Of a DNA stretch of 64,000 bases, positions 49,409 to 62,170 are shown in pieces. The stretch covers positions 26,696,162 to 26,760,161 of the forward strand of contig OU612067.1 of NCBI GenBank assembly GCA_914767715.1, in the 5' to 3' direction. The position numbers were made by a program, and so were the translations under genes. This DNA is from Membranipora membranacea (lineage: Eukaryota > Bryozoa > Gymnolaemata > Cheilostomatida > Membraniporidae). Under the pieces are notes generated by a model. The model was not told where the DNA came from and searched no databases. It saw nothing but the letters and a program-made list of their open reading frames with translations. Numbering within the stretch: position 1 is the stretch's first letter; each line of letters opens with the position of its first letter.

Positions 49409-50070
49409 GTTCTTGATGAATCAATATATCGGTCTTTGGTCGAAGATAGACTTTATGGACTATATGTGAGGTAGCTGCCAGCTCGTTAGATGTCTGGTTG
49501 CCAGATTGGCAGGGCATTTCAGAATGTACTTGAGAACTATGACTCCCTGGACAAGGTTCTGGAGGTGAACTGTTCAGTTGTGGGTTTCGAGTCGATTGTT
49601 CAGGTATTTGGTGTTTTGGATTTTGGGACCTTTTTTCCCTGTCATTGAAGTGTATTCCCCTTCTGTTCACCTCCCGATAACAAGATTATAACAAGTTAGG
49701 GGATAAACAGGCAGGTCTTTTTATCGACCTTTCATTCTCTGTGGTTTCCCACATCCTGTTGAGAGACGATGTACAGATATTTTGCTGGAAGTTGCTTATC
49801 ATATCAGACTCGTTTATAGTTGAGTAGTCCAGATATGGATCTGTTGATGAGATAACTTCATAATCTGATTCCGAGTCATTATCTGTATTACTTTGGGCTT
49901 CTATGTCGATATCTTCAACAGAAAAATATAAATATTTTCCACTAGAGTTGGTTAAATTCAAGTCACAATCCAGAAGATAATATAATATTATTAATATAAT
50001 ATGATATTAATACTCTATGCAAAATTATAATCGACAGTTTACCCCTTGGTTTAACATACTAGCTTGTAAA

Positions 50071-50767
50071 CACAGAGTAAGGATATATAGCGGGTACACT
50101 TCAATGATAGTTATAGTACCTGCGGTCTTTAATTCACTGGGGAAAATCGTCATTCTGGTACCTGCCAATTTTACTAATTAAATTGTTTTTTGGATTTTGG
50201 TTTGCAGACATACCTAACTATGATGGGCCATAAATACATTCTGTATTTAACCAAAAAAAGACTGATTTCTAACTGTTTTGAAATTTCCAATCTTTAAGCC
50301 ATACACCATAATGTTGTCTTTTCTTTGCTAGGGTACATAGGCTATGAATTATCTGATATTCTAATCTAAAATGAGTTATATCATATAGTTTACATGTGAC
50401 AATTGATAGACTCTGGTCATCAAGATAAGGAAATGTTTGTGTAATGACCCAAGTAAAACATAAATCCTCATTTTAAAAACCCAGTTAACTAATAGCATAA
50501 TATGACAAAAGTATTGTGTACAGCTAGACCGATGTATATTTTAAAACAGTGAGAGAAGTCTTTAGGTTAAATAGGTAGTAGTGGTAGTAGGTAGTAATAG
50601 GTAGTGGTAATCATAGGGAGTTATGTCTGCAAGAAAAATCCCATTGTAACATTATAGAGATAACGAGTTTTGGCACCCAACTGTTCACGATTTTCCCCAA
50701 ATGAATCAAAACCCACAGGCTTAATTGTTATCATTGATTATACATCATTGTATATCCTTACTCTGTG
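50071..50767. mobile_element. 697-bp palindromic element with exact 7-bp target duplication, unit 2
   Basis: Termini CACAGAGTAAGGATATA and TATATCCTTACTCTGTG; target duplication TTGTAAA at 50064-50070 and 50768-50774. Units 1 (~37931) and 3 (~58345) show the empty site GCTTGTAA(A/T)TA. The internal arms match the element at 39497-40190. No coding capacity. Confidence 0.9.
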
Positions 50768-50829
50768 TTGTAAATATAGCCACAAAGTTTCTGATTGGTT
50801 GGTGTGAGGATTAAGTTATGTAAAATCTA

Positions 50830-50837
50830 TATAAAAG
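50830..50837 (+). promoter_or_regulatory. TATA box of secreted gene S2
   Basis: TATATAAAAG, 92 nt upstream of the S2 ATG. The flank AAGTTCAGAT is shared with S1 and S3. Confidence 0.7.
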
Positions 50838-50928
50838 GCCTCCTAAGTTCAGATTGTAGTTAGTTGACGTTGGCGACAGACCATAAATCTCAATTAATTA
50901 CGAGAGGTTTGTATAAGTAGAATTAGAT

Positions 50929-51701
50929 ATGAACAGATACACTTGGAGTTTGATCGCCTTAACCATAGCTCTGCAAATTCATAACTTATCAGCGCAGCGG
51001 AAACTATATTGTGACGATAAAACATCACAAATTGGTAAGTGAACTTTGTCAAACAGCATACTCTTGAGTTTTTAGACTTTGATGTATATTTGTTATAAAA
51101 TGGCATGGTGTCTTATATATGAAAAGTAAGGAAAATTCAGAAAATTTAGACTCTGCACTAGTTGTATGACTAATATTGAAATCTAAGTTCGCGTGCTCAA
51201 ACAGCTGTACGTTCCAGTTTTTGTGGCATTCATTTAACCAAGAGGAACGTTTGGATACGGAAATGCCGCAAACTCTTGAGTATTTAAACTTGAGCAGAAT
51301 GATATTTCTCTCTGCCATTTCTACAAGAAACTTCTATTTGCAATACTTTCATCCAGCACAGGTCTTTAACAGACATATTTTCTTTCATTTTGTACCGTGT
51401 ATGGACAGAACTGTTATCACTTTACATATTTAATAATTTTTTAGATCAGTATATCATCATAAACTATAAAGGGTCAGGAAAAAGGTGTGAACAAGTGTGC
51501 CAGGATATCATGCCTCAATATATCGACTTTACGGGTGACAAAAGATGCCGATGTAACTTTTGCACCAAAGATTTGTATCAAATGCTGTTAACTTCAAAAA
51601 GCAAAAGGGAACTATTTTTAGAATACATGGGCTGCAAAGACATTTATACCCTAATGAGCTTCGGGACATCCCCTACTAATGTGTATTATTGTACTGGCTA
51701 G
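50929..51701 (+). CDS. S2: secreted eight-cysteine protein, nested antisense in R2
   Basis: Exons 50929-51034 and 51445-51701, phase 1 junction (SQI-D-QYIII), 120 residues. Signal peptide MNRYTWSLIALTIALQIHNL then SAQ. The second exon keeps KRCEQVCQDIMPQYIDF and DKRCRCNFCTKDLYQMLL, then ends TSPTNVYYCTG, three residues longer than S1. All eight cysteines are conserved and there is no lesion, although the host receptor copy R2 is a pseudogene. Promoter: TATA at 50830. Function unknown. Confidence 0.82.
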
Positions 51702-54700
51702 TCTGTTATTGTTTTTCTCCTTTTAGATTTAGGATAATTTTGAATTTGGATGATCACATTAATATATTGTTCATATGTGTTGTTTTGTGAGACCTTGGCC
51801 ACATAGGATGATTTAATTTCATTATTTTTACCCGTCCATCCACTATATATGCCTCAATATTTATCTAAACCGTGGTTATGGATTCGATTTTACACTCAAG
51901 ACAGGATTGGCACTACATATTTAACTGAATATAATTTCCTAGATGTAAATATAACATAATGGGTACCACCTGAAATGATGTGCGTATGTGAGACAATGGC
52001 ATTTTCAGTCACACTTACTATGCAGTTGTGGTTATTATCACTTACCATGTATGCCAGGCCTGGCAGGCAATGAACAAGAACTTCTTACATGATGGACTCT
52101 GTACCTTGTATATCTATGACAAAAATATCTAGCTTTAATAATGATCGACAATGATAGAAAACTTGTAATGACTGTCAACAACAGCAGCAGCTTTGTTCTT
52201 TTAAAAAAGATTACATCACCAAAATATGCCGAGAAAGCAATTGAATATGGAAACATCATCTATGCCAACATATGCTTAAATTGTGTTTAAATATACTAAC
52301 TTCAATAAAATGCTCATGTCATAACATCAATTAAATAATTACAATTGTCTAGACTGACCTTAAACTTAAACAATATAAGCTGCTGGCCAAGACACCCAAT
52401 ATAAGGGATATGTATACTCCAATCACAATGTAATAGTAAGATTTCAAGCTCTTCTCCGATTGGTTTGTATCATTTCCCCTCTGGGTTTTGCGTGACGTTT
52501 GCTGTAGTCCTTCATCATTGGGTTCTAAAATTTTTGTGAAGTTGTTGTCATAAACTGCAGCTGAAAAATTGGTAAAATATAAATTGAACAGAATTAAATT
52601 TTGAAACTTGGCGCTCAAATTATATAAACTTTCTTATTTCATAGACTTTAGAAATGGCATTATGTGGAGAGACCATATCTGTTTGCAGCTTTGTGGTCCA
52701 AATTATGTGTTTATGTTACCTTCTGATGTGGTAGGTGTGAGTGAGAGACTTGTGTTCTCCGCTCTAGGGCATTTCAGAGCTGGTGTCCATTGCTGATTTT
52801 TGCATGTGAATGCTTCAGCTTTGTTTTCCAAAGCATGTCCGATGCCGTATACTGTGATGAGTAGAACTAAGTGTGCTTCAATGTGGCCGAATATGAGATG
52901 CCTTCATCTACACATGACTCAACTGCAGAAGTAAAAATAACATGAGTTTCACTATCATCAGTTTGTGCCGCTTAAGTCTCGTTGTATAGTTCAATCCAAT
53001 TTCTGGAGGGAGATCACCATAGGACTAGTAATACACACACACTTATAGCAAGGCCTAACGTTACAATCACATCAAATTCACACAGGACGCAAAGAAAAAG
53101 GATTTTATACATGTGAGAAACCACCATAGTGTAGACATTTTTCAATTCATTCATTGCATTTCTCTGAGGATGTCCCTAGAACTATACAATTGGTGTAAAA
53201 TTGAGACTCTTTTTAACTGAGGACTGAGCATATTCATATATTATGTTAAACAATGGGACATTCAGACGTTTGTTATCAAGTGGTTGCCTGAAACTCTCTG
53301 TATTTGATTTTTGACGGATGTACTGGGTCGAAAAATTTCATGCAAAACAATTTCATTGCCATGCCATTGTTGTGACTTAATGGTGAACTTAGATTCATTT
53401 GAAGCTGTCATATTGATCACTTCAAGACTGAAGAGCACTGTTGCAGACATAGGCAGACCTCCTATTTTCATAAATATATCCGTCACTTTGTTTCCTGCTC
53501 CATGAGAAATAGGCAAAAAGGAGGAGTTAGTTATATAACCTTCCTTGTGTATCCTTGCATCAATAGGTGAAGGAGATCTGCTCATGGTGAAGGCTGGGTA
53601 AACTGTAAGTAATAATATGACGGAACATAAAACAGCGTTGATAGTAGGTCTCTGTTATTTTTAATGATAAACTTGAGTTTGAGTTGATAAAAGTTGAGGT
53701 GAAGTTACAAAAGAAAATGTTGGTTATTTATGCAGTTATTGTCATAGTTTACGTATTGAATTGAAATCCATATATGGTCTCCTTTGATTGGCTTTACAGA
53801 TTCACCTTTAAAACTAATGACAAAACCTGGCTGGAACGGTTCCCCAACTTCTAATTTTAGATGGATCAGGCCGTTAAAGTATACCTTGTGATCATGGCAT
53901 GGTCCCTCCTGGATTGTGTTGTTGATGACATTGTTCTTCAAACAAGGTCCACTTGATGCATTCAGCCTTTTTTGCTTGAAGATGATAAAGGCATTTCCGA
54001 GGCCTCTTATGGTCACAGTACATCCGCGCGAAAAGCTTTGATACCCATAGGGGGTAGGCATGCGGATAGCACCTTCATTTGTTGTAGTCATATCTCTCAA
54101 ATTAATCTCGCTGTCTTCATTAGTTCCGCAGAACAGAGCAGCATATTTGTTATCTGCCATATCACCACCTGTAAGAAATATTCAACTGTGAGTCTCAAGA
54201 AACAAATATCTTACAGGAGAAGAAAACTGCTAAGTGTATTTGATTGATTGACATTCTTGAAAAAATAAAAACTAACATTGTGTTATTCTCAGAATATAAC
54301 CATATTGTATTTTCAACATGAGTCTCATCTCCTTTTTGCAATTGAATGTAATCTAATATCGAACTGCCATGATAAAAGAGCCTGTGGCTGTTATGCCATA
54401 CAGAAACTGAATCCGCAGTTTACGGGGCAGCCATCGTGTATATTATCATGGTGTACGGAACTTTTGAAAGCAAGAGTCAGGCAAAACCTGAGTAATTTAC
54501 GATTATAGACAATCCGTTTCGTTAACCTGTCCAAGACTAAAGTATTTAACGCTACCATTTCACAAAAAATAAGTACATAATGGTAGAACTTATCATTAAT
54601 CTCACCAGCTACTGAAGATAGGTATAGACAACTCAGCAAGAAGATAAAAACAACTCTCCTGTTCTCTCTCTTGATATCAGTAATCAATCTGAAACATCAA

Positions 54701-54744
54701 ATTTTAGATCTGTATTGACTAAAATATTGCTGTAACTATAGTTT

Positions 54745-54796
54745 CATTATCAACCACTTTCCCAACATGCAGTTGTTGGGAAAGTGGTTGATAATG
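54745..54796. repeat. Perfect 23-bp stem hairpin
   Basis: CATTATCAACCACTTTCCC(AACA) at 54745-54767 is the exact complement of 54774-54796, with a 6-nt loop. Unit 1 has only the right arm (~42718-42740), preceded by a different short palindrome (GTTTAAGCTCTTAAAC). Confidence 0.9.
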
Positions 54797-54937
54797 AAAT
54801 GCCACTACCAGCTATCCCTACACAGTTTACGCACTTTAAAAACTGTCACTATAATGCTGATATAACATAAATAATGTTGGCAGCTATACTTCCCGCAATA
54901 GAGCTTACATTCATTTGCTGTTTGCGAAGAAACAGAA

Positions 54938-55148
54938 GATTGGGCTGCCCCTAAAGAGGGACGCAAGGTGCCCTAAATCCTCATACTGAGAATGTGATAC
55001 ATCCTAGAAAACTAGAATGCACCCTAGAGGTGAAGCCATGGTGGACCTCCTAATCTTGGGTGTGCAGCGAGCTGCCAAAACTGAACTGGCACTAATCGGC
55101 CATAGGCAGTGACACTTTGATCTTAGCCAATAGGCCGAGAAGTAAAGC
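54938..55148 (-). mobile_element. SINE-like repeat with a U2-snRNA-derived head
   Basis: Minus strand from 55148 reads GCTTTACTTCTCGGCC, then TATTGGCTAAGATCAAAGTGT, which is the conserved 5' end of U2 snRNA. It lacks the branch-point-pairing GUAGUA that should follow and continues in unrelated sequence (GGCAGCTCGCTGCACACCC...). It is therefore a snRNA-derived retroposon or pseudogene, not a U2 gene. Second, deleted copy at 44462-44565. Confidence 0.7.
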
Positions 55149-55729
55149 AAAAGTAAGTATCATCAAAAAGGTGCGTAGTGCTGAAAAAAAATTATTTTGT
55201 TATTAATTGAGTCAATACAAAAAGTTCATTCGAACATTCAAAGTCAGTTTTCGAAGCGTCTACAAAATTGAAAAAAAGTAGTATCGTTTCAATGCTAGTT
55301 ATATACAGGTGATATAAGGAAGCATTGCAACCCTTGATGGCCACATTTCGGCTATTAATGATAGCAGACCCATGATAACTTGTAGATCCACTAATTATGA
55401 CATGCTCTTTCAGATTTTGGATGTTTTAAACCATATATCATCATTTTTTCATCTCTATCCCTTGTGATGGCAGCGGATGTTCAAGTCAACTCCATTCAAT
55501 TGAATAATTTTTAGCTATGATCTGCCTGCTATATTTCAGTCTTAGAAATCAAACTTGAAAGGCAGAAAACTGTAACCCACAGTTTATTTAATTATAATAT
55601 TAGGTTTGACAAGTATAAAGCAGAGGGAAGGATAAAAAAGAATAAAATAAAATACGACCAATGTCCCACAAATGAACATACATAAACAACACTTAATAAA
55701 TACCCGGTTGAAAAATAAAAAAAACATAG

Positions 55730-55983
55730 CTAGCCTCTACAATAATACGAAAATGAGGATCTGCCGATGCTCCTTAGGGAGAATATATCTTTGCAGCCGA
55801 TATATTTTATAAAAGGTTTCCCGTTTGCTTTTGAAGCTAACAGCATTAGATTTAAATCCTTGGTACAAAAGTTACATCTGCATCGATTGTCACCCTTAAT
55901 GTGGATATTTAGAGGCATGATTTCCTCACACACATATTTGCACCATTTCTCTGTTCCTTTAAAGTTGTTAACGATATACTGAT
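55730..55983 (-). pseudogene. Orphan second exon of the secreted-protein family, inverted
   Basis: Open frame after a TTTTAG acceptor at 55984-55985: DQYIVNNFKGTEKWCKYVCE, DNRCRCNFCTKDLNLMLL, YIGCKDIFSL and SYYCRG then stop. All exon-2 cysteines are kept. No signal-peptide exon was found in the ~200 nt before unit 3 begins, nor any TATA-linked first exon, so it is probably not expressed as such. Confidence 0.7.
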
Positions 55984-58413
55984 CTAAAAGAAAAAGATAA
56001 CGTACCACCTGTAGGAAGCACAAAAACATGTCTCGACAAAGATTTAGGCCTGTATGATACAAATTACCAAACTAAACCAGCGTCTGTCTATCTAGCTTAG
56101 TCCTTCTGCGAATTACTATCTGAAACCCAATGGAGAGTCAATTTAAAAAACACCAGATGAAAAAAAATGTAATTAGAAAAAATTACAATTTATTTATTTA
56201 TTTTTTTAAATATATACTTTATGATATTCACCGACAAATGCATAATAACAAATGAGGCCGTGTGAAAAAAGAAGGAACGGAATTATGGAATTTTGTAAAA
56301 AGCAGTTTATTTTTAAATTTATCAGTTTATGTCATCATTATTTACGAGTGCATATAATATGATAAAAGTTACTAAAAATGCAACAAAGGGCTAGTCAGAT
56401 AGTTCTAAGCTAGAGTTGTGACAGCCCCATCAAACTGTTCATTAGTTCAGAGAGCGGAGACATACAGCAGCCAGCGCGACTGCCACTGATCACTGGACAC
56501 CAAGCTCCCAAAGGCTAGCAGCCAAACAGCGGTACAAAAGACAGATATTTTTCCCTTTTCAGATTTAACCCAGATTGATATCATAGAATGCTGTCTGACC
56601 AACTTTCTGAGACAGCTGAAGTAAATCACTGTACACATGATTATCGTAGGATTGGAATTTGGATACATATATTAGACACAATACATCTAGATGGATGCTG
56701 AGTTCCTCATTGTTAAGCCTTTCATCATAGTATATAAGAGGTCAGATAATTCTGCGCATGCTCAGAAAACTTTTCAGTTTATCTATATATTGATGATTGA
56801 GCGTAAATTCAATGGTATGTTATTATAAGTAGATGCTATGATATTATCGGAAAAGTTTTTATAAGTTGAATGTAGTGTCAAAATTTATCAGAATAAAATC
56901 GCGTGGAAAATTATAGAGTATTAACAAAAGTGGCGGACATGTCCTGTTTGTCAATTGATGTCCAGTAATGCCAGTAAAATATAGTTACTGGAAAATGTGA
57001 GGTGTAACAATCTTAATAATTTATTAGTTGGTACCATATTCGGAACTGCATGTTTGGGGATACATGAATGGGATAGTGAATGTACCCAGTAGCCCAAGAT
57101 CCATGTGTAAATCACCATAGATAAAGAGGAACATCTGATCGGGGTCAATAGTTAGTACCCTAGCGTGACAAATATGGGCACTAAGACCAAGTGATTAACT
57201 ACTAACTAATCAACCTCACAAGACAATAGTAATCGGAATACTTCAAGGAGGATGTTATGGTGTGAGTTATGCACTCAGGTTTGTTAATACTTTTATTATG
57301 AAATAAATAATCCAGAGCAAAGTGGATCTACATTCTGTGACTACGATAATCTGTGCCTATTTAACCTTGTCAAGCTCTTGCCCATTGGCCTACTGTAGAT
57401 TGCCTCTTGAGAGATGCAAGATTAATGCATCATCTAATACCTTTCTTATAAACCACTAAGCTGATAATGCTCCAAAGTAGGAAACATATGACGCCTTTTA
57501 CCAACGCACCAACTTGATATCAACATAAAGCCACACAAAGTCATTACCAATGCATTCTTTGTTACTGTCAAACCCGGATTAAACTTTCAGCGTTAATTAT
57601 TGCACAAACTGTAATTGTAACTGTAATAACAAATTCGATTTTGAGGCTACCTGATGTACATCATCATGGGTTTCATTTGGTCCGTCACTGGTGGCAGGCT
57701 GTTCTTGATGTATCAATATATCGGTCTTCGGTCGAAGATAGACATTATGGTCTGTATGTATGTGAGGTAGCTGCCAGCTCGTTAGAGGTCTGGTTGCCAG
57801 ATTGGCAGGGCGTTTCAGAATGTTCTTGAGAAGTATGACCTCCCGGACCAGGTTCTGGAGGAGAGCTGTTCAGTTGTGGGTTTCGGGTCAATTGTTCAGG
57901 TATTTGGTATTTTTGATTCTGGGACCTTTTTTCCCTGTCATTGAAGTGTATTCCCCTTCTGTTCATTTCGCGATAACAAGATTATAACAAGTTAGGAGAT
58001 AAACAGGCAGGTCTTTTTATCGACCTTTCATTCGCCGTGGTCGGTTCCCGAATCATGTTGAGCGGCGATGTACAAATATTTTGCTGGAAGTTGCTAATCA
58101 TATCAGACTCGTTGATAATTGAGTAGTCCAGATACGGATCTGTCGGAGAGATAACTTCATAATCTGATGCCAAGTCATTATCCGTATTAGTTTGAGCTTC
58201 TATGTCGATATCTTCAAAAAATTAATATATGTAGATAGTTGACAGTATTTCTACTTTGGTTTATGACCATTCAGGCCCAATTACAACAAAAAATTATTTT
58301 TGATTACAAGTGTAAACCGTTCACAGTTTTCACCTTGATTTTACACACGGCTTGTAATTATAGCCATGAAATCTCTGATTGGTTGGGATAGGGATTAAGT
58401 TATGTGAAACTGG

Positions 58414-58421
58414 TATAAAAG
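58414..58421 (+). promoter_or_regulatory. TATA box of secreted gene S3
   Basis: TATAAAAG 82 nt upstream of the S3 ATG, in a block almost identical to S1. Confidence 0.7.
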
Positions 58422-58502
58422 TGCCTCAAAGTTCAGATGGGCATTACTTGTTGGTGACGTCTGACCATAAATCTCAAATTCAAAGGATTGTTAAAATTAG
58501 AT

Positions 58503-59647
58503 ATGAACAGATTCACTTTGAGTTTGATCGTCATAACCATAGCTCTGCAACTTCATAGCTTATCAGCGCAACGGAAACTATATTGTGAGGATGGAACAAA
58601 CCAAGTTAGTAAGTGGTGTTTTTATCAATTAGAGTTTTTAGACTTTGACGTAGCTGTTATAAATAATGGTATGGTGTATTTTTTGAGCAGTAGGTAAATT
58701 CAGCAAAGCCGCTAAAATATATGCGGTGTTGTTCTGCATTTGTTTTATAACATATGTTATCCTAGGGCTATAGGCAGCTAAGTTCACGCGCTCAAACAAC
58801 TGTATGTTACAGTTTGCTGCCTTCACTCATCAAAGAGAAGAAATATTTGAAAATAAAATGCCACAATGTCTTGAGCATTTAAACTAGATGAGGATGGGAC
58901 TTTCGATGAATGATATATCTTTCAAGCATTTCCACAGGGAATCTATATTTTAAATTTTTTATCAATTAGCAGCATACTCATAGAGTTGTTAGAATTTGAC
59001 GTAGCTGTTATAAAATGGTATGGTGTATTTTTTGAGCAGTAGGTACATTCAGCAAAGCCGCTAAAATATATGCGGTGTTGTTCTGCATTTTTTTCATGGC
59101 ATATGTTATCCTAGGACTATAGACAGCTAACTTCACACGCTCAAACATCTGCGTGTTACAGTTAGCTGCATTCACTCATCCAAAAGAAGAATATTTGATA
59201 ATAAAATGCCACAAAGTCTTGAGCATTTAAACTAGATGAGGATGGGAATTTCGATGAATGATATATCCTTCATGCATTTCCACAGGGAAACTATACCTTA
59301 TATCAGCAATTTATGTTCATACAGCCCAAATCATTGTCAAGACATATTTTTATGCATGCTGCACTGTATTATCACTGAAAAAATCTCACAATTTTTTAGA
59401 TCAGTATCTCGTTAAAAACTTTAAAGGATCAGAAAAAAGGTGTGAACAAGTGTGCCAGGATATCATGCCTCAATATATCGACTTTACAGGTGACAAAAGA
59501 TGCCGATGTAACTTTTGCACCAAAGATTTGTATCAATTACTGTTAACTTCAACAAGCAAGCGGGAACTCTTTTTAAAATACATGGGTTGCAAAGACATTT
59601 ATTCCCTAAGGACCCTCGGGACATTTGTGTATTTTTGTAGAGGCTAA
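58503..59647 (+). CDS. S3: secreted eight-cysteine protein, nested antisense in R3
   Basis: Exons 58503-58608 and 59400-59647, phase 1 junction, 117 residues. Signal peptide MNRFTLSLIVITIALQLHSL then SAQ. The second exon differs from S1 by about one residue (TSTSKRELF for TSKSKRELF). Upstream TATA and 5' leader match S1. The intron is longer (791 nt) because a ~346-bp segment is tandemly duplicated. The gene stays intact although R3 around it is heavily damaged. Confidence 0.83.
58612..59310 (+). repeat. ~346-bp tandem duplication inside the S3 intron
   Basis: TTTTTATCAATTAG...GACGTAGCTGTTATAAA...CATTTCCACAGGGAA occurs at ~58619-58950 and again at ~58968-59290. S1 has a single copy. Confidence 0.88.
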
Positions 59648-60246
59648 CTTCTTATAATTTTTGATCCTTTGTGAATTACAGGTTTTCTTTAAAATTGATT
59701 TTCACACTGCTAAAGTATTGTGCATGTACGTTGTTTTGTGAGACATTAGCCACACAGCATAATTTAATATTTTTTTATTCATCTACTTCACACATCTCAA
59801 ACCTTTTACTGAGGCCACTGAGATTTATCTAATTTTGGTTTATTGCATTTGAAGTTTGATTTTGGTTACAAGACTCAGCACAATATATATATATTTCCTC
59901 GTTTATCCCCACCTATTGGCATTTATGATCACACTTTTATGTAGTTGTGGTAGTTTATTATTACTTACCATGTATGACAGGCCTGGCAGGCAAAGGACGG
60001 GAACTTTTTACATGTTGGACTCTACACCTTGTATATATATAACAAAAAAATCTAGCTTTGATAATGAATGACAATGATAGAAAACCTGTGCTTGCCTTCC
60101 CTTGTCAACAACAACAGCAGCAGCTTCGTTCTTTTAATAACAAATACATCATGAAAGTATGCTAAGAAATCAATTGAAACTGGATACATCATCTATACCA
60201 ACATATGCATAAATTGAGTTTAATTGAGTAATTTCAATAAAATGCT

Positions 60247-60478
60247 CACAAAGGTATACAGAGAGGAAACTTTAATGATAGCTATTTATAGTGCCTGCTG
60301 TTTTAGATTTACTGGAGGAAAATCGTCAATCTGAATACCTGCCAATTTTACTAATTATGTAAGTTACAAAGGCAATTTGTCATGCAGACATACCTACCTA
60401 TGATTGGCCATAATTTATTCTGTATTTAACTTAAAGACTCAAAATCTGCAGGCACTATAGCTATCACTAAAGTTTGTG
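60247..60478. mobile_element. Internally deleted copy of the palindromic ~695-bp element, unit 3
   Basis: The left ~190 bp matches 39497 onward, then sequence jumps from CTTAAAGACT to the far right end (CAGGCACTATAGCTATCACT). Same insertion site as in unit 1, so inserted before these units separated. Confidence 0.75.
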
Positions 60479-61044
60479 ATATGCATCATCCATAGCATGT
60501 ATTAACTTATTACAATTGCCTGGACTAAACGATATATTATGCAAGCACCCAAGCAAGCCAATATAAAGAATATGCTTCCTCCAATCACAACGTAATAGTA
60601 GGATTTGAGGCTGATCTCCGATGGTTTAGTATCATCTCCAATATGGTTTTTGCGGGACGTTGTCTGTAGTCCTTCATCATCATTGGGCTCTAAAATTTTT
60701 GCAAAGTTGAGGTTATAACCTGCAAGCATTGATATGAATTCATGGATTAGTGGTAAAATACACAGTTCCTATGGCTGTTTTTGGAGAAATTACATTAGTG
60801 TATAACTTTGTGTCAGTAATTGGATCTAGCTAGAATTATGGCAGCTTTATCGTTATGCATTGACTGACATCCCAGTAATGAGCTTTAAAAACTCAGGCAA
60901 GCTACCTGACAAATGTTTACGAGGGATCGGCTGTAGCATTACTGAACTTTTGTACGAATCAAAGATGAGAAACTGTTTCCAGCATTGATACATAAATTGC
61001 CAATGTGCTTGTTCAGGGCCGAAAATGTTCCCCTTATCCATGAA

Positions 61045-61065
61045 GATATATATATATATATATAT
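61045..61065 (+). repeat. (AT)n microsatellite
   Basis: Ten uninterrupted AT dinucleotides in the R3 intron between the TM and sushi exons. Confidence 0.9.
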
Positions 61066-62170
61066 CAGTGCCTGCAAGTGAAAACATGATAGATTATAAA
61101 TAGAGCAGAATTAGATTTTAAAACTCGCTCAAACTATAAACTCTCTTATTTCATAGATTTAAAGAAACAATTTTGTGTGGGGGAGACAATATTTGTCTGA
61201 AGCTTGGCCGCCTAAACTATGGGCAATCTTACCTTCTGATGTGGTAGGGGTGAGTGGTAGACTTGTGGTCTCTGTTCTAGAGCATTTCAGAGCTGGTGTC
61301 CATTGCTGATTTTTACATGTGAATGTTTCAGCCTTGTTTTCCAAAGCATGTCCTGACATGCACGATGCTTTATACTGTGATGAGTTGAAATGAGTCTGCT
61401 TCAATGTGGCCAAATATGGGATGCCTTCATCTACACATGACTCCACTACAGAAGTATTGAAATTGAATGTATGAATTCCACTAATTTGGTAAGTGTCGCC
61501 GGTAAGTCTCGTAAGAAAACCAAATATTAATGTGATTTTCATTCCATTTCAGAAGAGTAGATAACCATAAAACATATGTCTAACTAGCAATGAGAATTAC
61601 AGTAACACGCCACTGATGAAGCGTCATCATAGAATCCACACAGCAAAGGTTCGTTCAAATAAGTAACTAAATGAAACTAAGGAGTAATTATCACTCACTT
61701 GCAAATAAAAAAAAGATATTATTCTGGTTTAGCTCCAGATCGCTCCCTCATCAATACGGTCCTACGACTGCATACCACCAAATTTCTGTCAAACAATGGG
61801 ATACACAGACATAGCGGAGAACGATCCACGTACCTTTATATTTCAGACGTACATATCTGCCGGCTTTAGAAAAATCTTTCATTACGTATTTGATTGTTAT
61901 GGAGTGGTCGCCTGAAACTCTCTGTATCTGATTTTCGATGAATGTACTGGTATGAAAGATTTCACGCATCATGCTATTGTTGTCATACCATGGTTTTGAT
62001 TAAGTGGTGAACTCAGATTCTAATGAAGCTGTCATATTGATCACTTCAAGATTGAAGAGCACTGTTGCAGACATAGGTAGACAATCTATTTTCATAAATA
62101 TATCGGTCACTTCATTTCTTGCCCCATGAGGAATAGGCAAAAAGGAGTAGTCAGTTATCTATCCTTCCTT

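Larger units (their letters stand above)
48831..54690 (-). pseudogene. Receptor R2: degenerate paralogue of R1
   Basis: Same exon order as R1: signal peptide ~54608-54690 (VVFIFLLSCLYLSSVAG), CUB1 ~53805-54167, CUB2 ~53262-53585, sushi ~52720-52923, TM ~52379-52558, tail 48831-49961. Lesions: no counterpart of the MDK start exon; CUB2 lost ~70 nt including its splice donor; the sushi exon has an in-frame TAG at 52867-52869 and a deletion that removes a cysteine; the tail has TAA at 49686-49688 where R1 has Glu; and a 403-bp MITE interrupts the tail at 49006-49408. The ITAM-like motif itself is kept (YEVISSTDPYLDYSTI). Confidence 0.88.

Noticed and set aside
55112-55148. A genuine U2 snRNA gene
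   Set aside because: Only the first ~35 nt match; the branch-point-binding GUAGUA and the Sm site region are missing.
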